A stretch of DNA of 64,000 bases, taken from contig NC_092644.1 in the NCBI RefSeq assembly GCF_039555335.1, forward strand, positions 49,613,281 to 49,677,280, in the 5' to 3' direction. Of this stretch, positions 49,201 to 62,086 are shown in pieces. Every line of letters begins with the position of its first letter. Position 1 is the stretch's first letter. The stretch is from Amphiura filiformis. Taxonomy: Eukaryota; Echinodermata; Ophiuroidea; Amphilepidida; Amphiuridae. Position numbers and translations under genes: made by a program. The notes beneath the pieces were generated by a model. It saw only the letters and a list, made by a program, of their open reading frames with translations, was not told the DNA's origin and did not search any database.

Positions 49201-52200
49201 ATGTTTAACCAGCGTAATCTTAACTTTAACACTGGTAGTGTAACATAGATTATGAAGTCCGCATGTCAGGTAATAATGTGTGTACATTATTTCGAGTCGT
49301 TTTATTGTGACGTCTTATAATTTGATTTCCTTTTCTTTTTTCTTTTTTTAGATTTTAATTTCGGGCAATATTCTACAGTGAAACTACCAACCTGCATACA
49401 CTGGGACAGCTCGCATGATATTTTCTTGTCCGACTCTCAAACCTATACTCTTACATCGCCCCATTATCCGCTGAGGTATCCAAACCATCTGGAATGCACA
49501 TGGTTCTTGAATACACCCATTGATTCTATCATCCAAATTGTCGTTATCAGGTTGGAATTACGGGGAACAAATGATCGATTGGAAATAGGTAAAGGCGTTG
49601 TCACGGGAGAACAACCTTTATTAACTCTAAATGCTTCAGTGGGAAAAACGTTGAGGATCAACTCGAAGACAAACCGCGTATGGTTGGAATTCATTAGTGA
49701 TTATAGTATTGTTAGTGATGGGTTCTTACTCACTGTTCAGCGAATTGGAGTTACAGGTATATAAATTTACTTGTTATTATATCGGCCAATCTGTTCTACT
49801 GTGACATTGTCTATTTTAATTTTTGAATCGACATCCTAGGGCACAACATCTGTTTTGGTCCTATAGCGCTATCGGTGCCCGAAGAGGTACCGATGGCCCT
49901 TTTTATCGTACCCTAAACATTTGTACAGTATTCGTTTTTATTTAAATGAAAAACAATAACACTATGTAACTGTTAACTATTAATGCTTGATACAATTTAT
50001 TACATCACCAGGGAGTGATGTTAAGAGTCATCGGTACCTAACCGGGCACCGATAGTTCTATAGGACCAAATTCAATGTGGTGCCTAGAACAATAATAATG
50101 TTCATTATCAAAACAGGAAACATAATCGTACACACTGGGCCTAGTATGGGCCTAGTGGTATCAGACTGCCCATTATTTAGGAATTTTGATTTCGTTTCGT
50201 TTATTAGATGAACTACTGGGCTGTCACACCTCTGAATTTGCATGTTTGGATGGAGCTTGTGTAGGACTTGATGGTGTGTGTGATGATAATGCTGATTGTT
50301 CAGATGGTACAGACCAATATCAATGTGGTAAGATGCGTATAACCTAAATCAAAAACATTTCGTTTTACTATAACATGATTACATGGGGAAATTTGGGAAC
50401 GAACAAATAAAGGAGTTGACTTCAATTGGGCCGACCCGAACACAAGATCTTATTATGTCCCCTTTTTAATATTGACCCAAGCAGGTAAGGCATAACAGAG
50501 AAACTCGCTTCGCTATCATATACGTCATACATACGTACAGCATTAGGAACATCGTGGACACGAATATTTAGTTCGTAATAATTACTCGTCCTGTCATTTT
50601 ATGTAATACAAACTACGAGATAAACGTCATATATTTTTGGTACACTCTAAATTTCAAGGATTTAAAATAAATCCTATTCCTAAAGGATTGTGATTAGGGA
50701 CAAATCAAGTATTAGATTTAAAATTAAATCTTACAGATTTAAAACTAAATCTTTCAAATTTAAAATTAAGTCTTTAAAATTTAAAAATTCAAATCTGTAA
50801 GATTAACTTTAAATCTAAAATTGATTGGTCCCTAATTACAATCCTTAGGAATTTATTTTTAAATCCTTGTAATTTAGAGTGTACCAATGTATAGCTATCA
50901 TCAGGCGCGTAGCAAGCGGGGGGACAGGGTGGACTAAGTCCATGGGCCCCGAGGGTTCAGGGGCCCCGAGCACAAAGGCGAGAATTAAATAAGGGCTGAT
51001 AATCGAGAGCAGGGCCGGATTTTTATACCATTGGGCCCGATGGGCCCGGGTCCAGGGCCCCCAAAATTACCCTATGCAACCTCAATAACAACATGTTTTT
51101 GGGTCAAAATAGGGCAAAATTGTAAATTCATTTTGATCTGGGGCCAAAATAGTCTGAAATTGAATTGAACAAAATAGGTTAGTCTCCCTAAGTCCCCCTT
51201 TAGTTAAGAGGAGAGCGTGGCCTAGCGGTTAAGGACTGTGAATCCAAGTGTCGAGGGTTCGAATCCCAGGTCCGCCTGAGCTCGGCTGGCTCTTTGTGTC
51301 CTTGAGCAAGGCACTTCACTCTACTTGCTTAGTGCTTCGGAGGGCACTTTAAGCTATCGGTCCGGTGTACATCCATATTTTCTCACATCAATGTAGTGTG
51401 CACGTTAAAGAACGTCACAGGCTATTCGTAAAGAGCAGGGGATCATCCCGGTACTGTTGACTGTACTTCAAAAATACACTTATCTACTCTAGGTTCCAGA
51501 GTAAAAATAAGTTCAGCTTGTCTGTACGCAGTGCGATAATACTCATACAATGAGGGAGGCACTTATAAGGAAGAAGAAGAAGTTAAACCAAAACTTGCCC
51601 ACTGACATGACTGCACATGCCTTCCTCGGCACGCGTGTTCGGGGCCTCCACATTTTGGCCTGGCCCAGGGCCCCCATAAGGTAGGCTAAATCCCGTCCTG
51701 GTTAAAAGAGCCCGTACTGCTCCTTGTCCATGGGCCCCTGATGCTCTTGCTACGCCCCTGGCTATCATAACGGGTCTCCTCTATTCAGTGATACCAAAAT
51801 AAGTTCAACATTTCCCACATGTTTCTGATGTCATAATGTGAGCGCGCCCTCGCAAAATAGAGACATTCTGGCCATATACAAAAATATAGGCCCGTACTGC
51901 TCCTTGTCCATGGGCCCCTGATGCTCTTGCTACGCCCCTGGCTATCATAACGGGTCTCCTCTATTCAGTGATACCAAAATAAATTCAACATTTCCCACAT
52001 GTTTCTGACGTCATAATGTGAGCGCGCCCTCGCAAAATAGAGACATTCTGGCCATATACAAAAATATAGGCAATTTTTGGTTAAAATTCTACGAACATGC
52101 AATTTTCATCACGTAAAAAGTAATTTTACAAGAAGGAAATGAAAATCTGTGATGCCTCCACCGTTAGTGGTTACGCGCCTTCCACGGGTAAGGTGCTGGG

Positions 52201-55200
52201 GTAATAATGTTATCACTTGATTATCTCAATGGATGGATCTACGATAAGCTTAAGTCGTGTGGACGTAAACTCGCGCGCATTTGTTAATATATGAGGAGCT
52301 TAACAATTAGTGGGTTTTTAGCGGGTTCGCCGTCGGACAAGTTTAGAACTGTCAAGCTTTCGTCAGGAGTAGCTCTGACTTCTTCAGGACAGTCTACATG
52401 TTCTCAGTTGACAAGGGGCAGTCTTCATTGAACAGCTCTTTTTCAGAGCCAACAAACCTTTAAATTTAGCAGATAGGCGAGGTCTGCTTGTTTTCTGTTT
52501 TCTGTTGACAAAGGGCAGTCTTCAGTGAACGGCTTTTTCAGAGCCACCAAACCTTTAAATTTAGCAGATAGGCGAAGTCTGCTTGTTTCTGTAGACAAGG
52601 GGCAGTCTTCAGTCAACGGCTCTTTTCAGCCACCAAAACCTTTATATTATTATTTCTTTTATATAGCGCCTTTTGTAGATGCAAGGCCTTTTGCAACTGA
52701 ATCAATTAACCCCTTTTCTAGAAACCACCTTTGCAATCAAATTTGAGTTCATTTTTGCACTACTTTATGTAACTTGACTAATGCTTCAAAAAGAAAAATT
52801 GAAATCTCATTTACTGATTTTCATGAATCTTTAAATTAAATTCGGCAAAATGCTATTTTTGAGTATTTTTGAAGCTACAACTATTGTGCACTAAAATGAT
52901 TTTTTCAAGCATAGTGACCCAAAAAAAAAGTATTAACCCTATACTTAATACTTTGTACATTCGTGAGAAGAGTTCATTTTAGTGTAGGAATAGAATCCGA
53001 TTCTAATTTGCATGTTTATATTTTCTTTTGACATTATCTTGTTTTTGCAGAATGTCTTGGTATACAACGAAAGCAATCAGATGGTAAGAGACCATAATTT
53101 GTAGACAAACTATTTATTTTGTATAATACGTTGGCTCAAAAAGATGTAGATTAACACTAAAATAAATAGCCCACATTACGTATATCTATCATGTTTTGTG
53201 CAATAACCAAAACTGGACAAATAAAGTTCCAGCTATATTATAAAAGATTACAGTGCTGACAAGAACTCAATACCCCTGCTACTTTTAAGTGATTTTAATG
53301 TTATTCAACGTAATCGGTATTTAATCATTGTTTCGCTATTACAACTGTCGTGAATAGTAATTGGTGATTATTGATCAACAATGAAATTTAACACGTCTAC
53401 GGCTTTCGGTCAGGAATTATGGTGATATTGCCTGTGGGTAAGATAACTTTACTCGTGTTCACATTGTCGGACGTACGCCCGGCGGAACTTGATCGGCGTA
53501 AGTTGCTAGGAGTAGCGGTAGGCGCTGCCAGGAGTAGGTGCAGTGTGAACGATGGTCAGCGTAAGTTCCGCCAGGCGTACGTCCGACGATTTACTCCTGA
53601 CAAAAGTCAGGAGTAGCGAGCTGGGTGTAACCTCCGCCAGGCGTATGTTGCAATGTGAACGCTGCTACTCCTGGCACCCGGTGTAAGTATGACCTTTTGT
53701 TAGTCGGAACTAAGAAATTACATATCGCGCGGTTGATAAAGGTCACAGAAACACCGGAAGTGGTAGCCAATGTTTACGCCGACCAGAAGTGAATGCTTGG
53801 TAGAACTAATTGGCGTAGTGCTAGGAGTAGGCTAGGTGTGGACACACGGTAGGAGTAGGGAAAATATTTGTGGAATGTTGATCAATGTTAGCGTAAGTTT
53901 ACGCCAGGTGTAACTCAAAATGTGAACACGACGACACATAATATACGTGTACGTTTTGACATTTTATACATAATAGCATATTATTGCTCAATGCCTCTGG
54001 GCATGGAAGACGGTTTGATCGAAGACAGCCAGATATCAGCATCGAGCTCATTGAATGATAGTTACCTACCATGGGGTGGTAGACTTAATCATGATTCATT
54101 TTGGGCACCAGCACCAGATGACACTGAATCGTGGCTGCAGGTAAGATGTTCCTATTCCGATCTTGTGTTTACCTAATAATTGTCAATCCCATAATAGTTG
54201 TTATATTTTTGTCATTTATATATAACAAAGGAATGATTTTGCTCCATTATTGCTGTACTATAAGATTACTGAAGGAAATATATGACAATCATTTGTAAAT
54301 CTCTCTAAAAAAGATAAGGGTGTTGGTCAAGCATGTTTGGTTCTGTGTCATTTTCATTGGACTAGTATACAAATACCTACTGCCATGAGAGGTTCTGGTT
54401 AAAACTATGGGCCCGAGGTGAAATCCATAATGGAAAATAGTATTAATTGATCTCAACGAGGGACCGTAATTTTAACCAGAACTTCGAATAAAGGCAATAT
54501 ATATATGTTTTATATATTTCATTAATGTTCTTTGTTCATTGATTTGTTACAAATATCAGATCCTGAGTGAGCAGCACGACCAATTTAAGCACAACCTATA
54601 TTTTGCCCTTCAAAAAATCGAATAGGCTAAAATCGGGCTAACCAATTACACCAGCGCGAAATCACGCTATGGCAGTTTCGCATGCGTGAACTGTTCCGTC
54701 GCATCGAATGCTCGCACGCGGAAGGCATGGTCAAAAGTACGATTTACGGCTTGGAGGTACTATTTACGGCTCATCCGGGACATTGAAAATACTATTTACG
54801 GCTTAGAGGTACTATTTACGGATAGGAGTACTAATGGTAGAACTATTTTTGGTCATGTGATCCACTTTTATCCAATCAATGAACAGGAATATAATAATGA
54901 AGTATTATAAGTTGTGGTATTTCCCAATATTTAACAATTGTGTAAAATGGAATTGGCACATGTATGTTGAGTTATTTAACCATCATATTAAAATGTTACA
55001 CGAAAATGGAATTTACAGGTTTCGTTTCCACATCAAATGATAATATCTGCCATTGCCATACAACAAAGTGGGTCGTCTAATATAGAAAAATTTCAACTAA
55101 GCTACTTGTTCTACAACTACGATGATTTAGTCTGGATCATGGCGACTACAAGGGGGGTGGAAGATGTAAGTGTGATATGAGTACCTCAAGCCGGTGTAAG

Positions 55201-58200
55201 TTCCTCTCGTGCCGATGTGAGTTCCTATCAGGGGCGTAGCAAGAGCCTCGGGGGCCCATGGACAAGGAGCACTGCAGGGCGTTTTAAGATATGCTGTATC
55301 AGCCCTTATTTCATTTTCGCTTTTGCTTAAGGCCCCTGAACCCTCGGGGCCCCTGGACTTCGTCCACCTTTCCACCTGCTTGCTACACTCCTGCCTATCA
55401 TGCCGATGTAAGTTCGTCTCATGTCGATATGAGTTCATCTTACGCCGATTTGAGCTTCAAAACAATATTGTTCAAGGTCGCCCCGTAAGTGGCAGCGCTA
55501 GGGGGGGGGGGCAAGGGCATATATTTCTCTTGCCCCCCAGTTTGCCCCCCCCACTTTTGAGGCAAAACCCAAAAAATCACGTCACAATTTCTACTTTTTG
55601 CGGCAATTTTGCGCAAAATTTGCCAATTTTGCTCCCCTGAAATTCACTTTGCCCCCCCCCATGCCCCCCGAAAAAAATTCCTGGCACCGCTACTGCGCCC
55701 CGCACGGCTACAAAGGAACAAAAAACTCTCATAAACAATAATGATCAAGCTGAAACTATAAATTAGCCCCCATAGAGGATAGGGCCTGAAGAATGAAGGA
55801 AAAAAACGGCTGTCAATAATTAAGGTTACGCATTGCTTTTTTGCCGTGCGGGGCCATTATATGTTGGAACACTATTAGTTGCAAGTCATCACTATGGGAG
55901 TTTCCGGCCTCAGACCTGCCGCGGGCTTGATGTCTTGATGGTTTTTCTTTTCTTTTGAAAAGATAAGATGCTGTCTTCCAGAGGAAGAGAGAATACCCAA
56001 AATGGGTGGTTTAATAACCGCTCCGACATTGGACCGATACCAGGAACGATAAACATAATAAACATTGAGACCAAATTTGAGCCTTTGTAGGATTATGTAA
56101 GCATTCGTTTTAATTCAACATGATTAGAAAAATAAATTCTATTATCTTTCAGATCCCAGCTGCAAGTGGTGGAAGTTTATGTCCACAAATAACATCCATA
56201 GAACCAAGTATTCAAACCACTGCTATCAAAATAATACCAATAGTAGCGACAAATCAGACAGCTGTGAATGGTATACGAATAGAGTACTACGGTTGTTTGG
56301 ACAACGGTAATTCGCCGTAGAAATTGTGATGTAACAGGATTAATTACTATGTCGATATACCTACACTATTCGCGAACGTATTTGAATGTAATATCAAATG
56401 TATTACCCTGCCCTTGACGTTTATACGTCATCATAACACATGTTCCTCTGTTACCAAAGAATATGGTTAAAGATGTGGAGCGTATTAAAGTCTTCGTAAA
56501 ATATATTATGCCATGTATGTTTCGTTCGCACCTGTTGGATAAGTGGGCACAGGTTAGGATTTCGACGTTGAATGAACGTTTATATACCGTCGAAGTTATA
56601 TCAACCTGATTTCAACCTAGATAGAGGTTAGTTGAAATTGAAATTGAAACGTTGATACAACGTTGAAATTGAAATTGAAACGTTGATACAACGTTGAAAT
56701 TTCAACTTGATTTCAACCAACTTTCAATGCAACATTTAAGGAGGCTGAAATCAGGTTGAAGTCCATTTGCAAATACAGCGTGATTTCAACCTGATTTCGA
56801 CGTCCGGACGTCGAAATTTCAACCTGATTTCAACGTCAGTTGTACCCACTGGGATGTGGAGATTGCGGTCTGTTAATGGGCGAAAAAAACAGACTATGAG
56901 ACTAAGGTATATGTAGACACATGGTAATTAATAATATTACATCACTACGTCTACGGCAAATTAAACTGTAATGTAACAGAAAAATAAAATAGTATAGTTG
57001 AGTCACATAAGTCAGTTTATAAAATCACGGATGTGTTCTTGTCTTTAATTCACTTGCAAACACGTAATTAGTGTTAACAAATACATTTTATTCTTTGACG
57101 GATCATTAGTTTCGATCGAATGTAAAACGACCAAATGATAATTATTATAAACTTATATTTTCAACCTGACGCCAAGCAGAATGTAGACAATTTAATTATC
57201 TTTAGAATGAAAGAACAATTGAATTACATTAAGTCAGAGTAAAACCATATATTGATATAATCTTGTTGCTGCAGAATGTAGCTATAAACCAAAAAATGGA
57301 AGTTACATAATGAGAAACTCCAGCCACTATGGCCCACAAAACACCATCGCTTCATCCAGCATAGAAATATGGCACCCACCCTACAATGCAACCGGATGGC
57401 TTCCCCATCCTGAAGATTTCCAACCATGGCTGCAAATTGAGTACTTGCTTGGAGAATTTCAAGTTGGCGCTATTGTCACACAAGGGTGCGGGAATGTTGA
57501 CTATTGGGTCACCAAGTATAACGTATCATATGAATCGAAACTTCACAATTATCTTGCTGATGATACAAAAGATATGCAGGTATTAAGTGCTGATTTTTAT
57601 GTTTAGTTGACAAAAAGGCAGTTTGCTAAACATATCATACAGGAAACAAGCAGTTCGGTCAATTAATCAAAAATCATCACGTATTTCACGATCCTAGGAT
57701 CCTCTTTTTATGACATTTTAAATAAATATCCACGAAAATGATTTTGCTAAACGAATGAGTGTGCAGGAAATTTTTTGAACATAAACAGTATGTAGCAGGA
57801 TGTTTCCAGTGATATTAAAAAAATCTAAACTTCTTTTGAGAAACGTGTAGGGGGATGAGGCTGTGGATCAGGAAATGACCTTTTGAGTACAAGCAACAGG
57901 AAATAAGATGTAAAAATTGCCAAAGTTGACAATCAAATATTGTAGAAATCTGTATTGAAACCTTATTTTGTGGGTGTAAATATGCAATATTCATAAAATA
58001 TTTCCCACTTATTTTCTTCGTTTTGTCGATAATGTTAGATTTCGGTATACAATTATAATTCCGTTTTTATTTTGTGCAATAATTGTTTATAATTTATCTA
58101 CAGGTATTTACAGGTAACTTTGACCGCACCACGAGAGTTTGGAACTATCCTAAAGCGAATATGGTGGTGTCAATCCTTCGTATTACGCCAATCGATTGGC

Positions 58201-61200
58201 ACATTATGCCATGTATCAGATTAGAAATACTCGGCTGTTATATAACTGGTAAGACTATCCTTGTTTCGTTATCCACGTTAGTTTATCCAAACGTAATCAT
58301 CAATCATTAAATTTAACATTCATTCAGATATTTTCAACACATTTCAGTCACATTGAACTAAAATCGGGGAGGAGGGGTCCCACCATTTATTTTATTTTCG
58401 ATTGCACCGTCCAACTAAGCATATTTGTTTCCGTGTTTTGGCAGATTTTTTCCACCTTTTTTCCATATTGTGGCGGAATTGTGTTTAAAGAATAAGCGCT
58501 CAATTAACAGCGCTATCAACCTCTAGCTCCAGTTTTCTGCGGCTGTCGAGGAAAATATAGTGAGCATGTATGAGGAACACAAACATCCCCCAGCTCAAAT
58601 GAGATTTCCCCATCCTAGACATCAGTGGGCATGGATGCATTCAGCAGGATCACTAGTGACTCGACTTTCTAAGGAACAGCAGAGCTTATAATTTCCGGGA
58701 ATTAAATTCAGATATCCGGATGGTTAGCATCTTCGTTGTCTGCACCCTAAGGACTGCCAAAAGGAGAACAGTTCCTAATTGAATAATATTGGCTTGCAAG
58801 CAAATTTGAAACACCAAGAACTCAGAGGTATCAACAGTTTGAAAATGCTGTCACAGAGGTAGCAAGTAGTTGGTAAATACAGACCAAATGTGGTATGTCG
58901 TACTGGGTGACTGGCACATCTATCCAGCTAAAGACAGAGAGCGATGATGCCAAATCAGAAGAAGATGGCTGTGGCTCAATTCCAGCCTGAACGGGTCAGA
59001 TGAAGCTGGCATGTTAAATAAGCAAATGGAGGATCTCAGACATGTAGACTCAAAGGGTGACTATATCCCACATTCAAAATTAGCTATGCACTGGTAAAAA
59101 CAACAAGTTGAGCGTCAAGGTCAAGAAAAATGGGTCTCCACCAACAAGTGACAAGGATTACTTGCAGATCCCATCTCAACAACAGGTCGACCACCACTGG
59201 CTGCCTCAGAACCTGCAATACAATCCAAGTCAACCTACCAACACGTAAAGATACACTGCACCAAATAAAGAACAACAATGCTGCAGGTTTTGACTTGGTC
59301 TAAAGTATATAAAACCATCCTTCTTACAATTGTCGGCGCCAGATTGTTTTTTTTTTTTATCAACTATTCGTCAAAGTAGGTAATGGTGCCTCCAACGCAC
59401 GAGGTACAAAACACACCAAGGATCAAAGAAGACACCTAGAATATATACAAATAGAAAGATTCGAAGCAGGTATACCAACTTGGTGTGGGGAACAAGACAA
59501 AGACAAGATACAACGTAGAATGTAATCCATGATGGTGTACACTGTTGCTGCACTAGTAAAAATCCAAAACCACAGAGATAGTATACAAACTTAAACAAAA
59601 AATACAGCCGACGTTTCGAGCAGATAAACTGCCCTTATGGGAAAACAACAAAAAATATATACAGCCAAGAGGATGATGGGATACCAATCACTCTGAGGAA
59701 GTATGTCGTCAAAAGACATACGAAACTGTCAGGTCAGTGTCAAAAATTTGGTTTTGTAATAAGAAACTCCAAATTATAATTATCTACAAACCTGATGAAT
59801 ATCTTCACAAACCAGAGATGGCTTGCTTACTTTACTTTTATTTTTATCATACACTTTTGCCTTTCATTGCGCCGTGGTGAAATGTAGCTTTCTTTCCTGA
59901 GAGAGTCGGGTAGCCTCATTCATGGTAATCCCATGTCTTGTGAGCACTTCCTTTACTCCATCTGCCCACCTCTTCCTCGGTCTTCCTCTAGCCGTAGTTC
60001 CTGTTGTTTTGCTGTTATATGTTCTTGCTGCAGGTTGGCTAGGGGCCATTCGCATAAGGTGACCGAACCATCTAACTTATTCTGTGATTGGTGTGGTGCC
60101 CACCATCTTTCTGATATCCTCATTCCTGATGTTATCCCTCCTTGACTTATTAGCTGCTCTTCTTAGGCATCTCATTTCACAGGTGATGAGCTTTTGGGTA
60201 GTTCTTGTTGAGAGTCCATGTTCGGCACTGGTAGCAGAGAGTTGGGAAAAAATATGGCATTTGTGAGTTTTACTTTTGTATCCATCGGTGTTGCGGGATG
60301 TGTAAGAAGCGGGCCTAGTTGGTAGATGATATCATTGGCCTTTTGACATCGTGTCTCTATTTCTCTGGTGATACTTCCATCCTCAGAAAAGACACTTCCC
60401 ACCAACTCCTTTGTCTGTTTTAGCTTGCTGTTGTTAATGGCGATGTCAATATCCTTGGGTAGTCGGCTAACCACCATAGTCTCTGTTTTGGCTATGCTGA
60501 CTTTCATGCCATATTTCTCACATGCTGCATTTAGCTTGTTGGTATGAGTTTGAAGTCCTGCAGAGTCCTTGTGGATGAAGCTCTGGTTATCTATAAAGAG
60601 AAGCTCATTTATTTCTCCACTAGTTGGATTTGCTTCCTTGGCGATCTTATCCATATAAATAAATATAAAAGCAGTGGCGACAGCATAGGCCTACAGCGTT
60701 GGCGTACCCCAGATGTTACTGGGAACCACTTTGACTGCCCACTTCTGGTTCTCACCATGCATTTGCTGTCTGTATATAGAGCTCTGACATTATCTAGCAG
60801 TTGATCTCTTATATATAGCCCTCCATTACAGCCCTCAACTGTTCTCTATCCACCCGATCGAAAGCCTTTTCTTGGTCTACGAACACCATGCTTGCTACTG
60901 AAGCAAAAACAAGAAGTGTACTAACAAAAGAACAACAATTACCTGAATATCAGCAAAGTTCAATTGTTATTACACCTCAAGTGGGCATGAATAATCAAGA
61001 GAATTAATAATGTATGTTTATATAATGTGTGGTGTGTGTATGTCCGGCATTCCCGAGACCGGAGACTCCCATACGACAACTAAATACTCCAAGTGGACCC
61101 AAATATAAGGGACCCGCAGGGCAAGAAAGCAAAAGTAACCTTAATGTAACATTGACCAACAGTAACCTTATTGTCTTTATTAGCTCAAAGACAATATCAT

Positions 61201-62024
61201 ATTATTGCTCAAAGGCAATATTTTTCAAGGTTGCGCCACAGGCTTATTGAGAAACAATGTTGCTCCAAAAACAATAGCAAACAAGATTTCAACTTTATTG
61301 CTTATTTCTTGTCTTAAAATTACCTATCATATTTGGTGTAAGGGTCGTGAGCAAATGCTTACTAGCCATTATGGGACCCTCGTCGGGCAATAACGAAGTT
61401 ATAAAGTAGCTTGCATGGTCTTAATCATAAAGAATTTAAAAAGTGCACCTATTTGGTTTTATTTCACCAGATTCTCCGACATGTGGGATATTTAATCCAG
61501 CTAATACTTATGCACGGACGTGTACAATGCCGGAAGCTATAATACAATCTCCTAATTTTCCACTTGAAGTTCCCAAATACACAACCTGGAAATGGGACAT
61601 TACTGTAGCTTCTGATGAGCATATAATGCTGACATTTATAACTTTTGATATTCCTGGTCGAGATGGTGAGCAGTGCCATGATAATTATTTGGAATTACAT
61701 GTATACGGCTTTTCTAATGAGGACGATGTCCTTGTATGCAATGATAATATACAGCAGCATGAGAAAGGCATCAGCAGTAATTTTAATAGGATGGACATTA
61801 AGTTTCAAGTCGGTGGTCAAAATCAGTTTCGAGGGTTTAGTGCTCAATATACAGCAGCCAAATTTCATACCGAAGTTGGAAGAGAAGAACATTTGAATGG
61901 TATGAATATTTTCATAAAGCATCGTACTTTTTCTTTGTAAGAATATATGAAAATATAAAAAAGATAGAAAGCTGCATCATCATCATAATCATCATCATCA
62001 TCATGATCATCATCATCATCATCG

Positions 62025-62086
<62 letters not shown>

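Noticed and set aside
51211-51285. tRNA gene on the plus strand
   Set aside because: The A and B boxes are good, but the acceptor and anticodon arms do not pair and a SINE body follows; called a SINE instead.
55291-55640. Open frames of 65-105 codons
   Set aside because: They cover a short hAT-like element and a C-rich stretch in intron 12.
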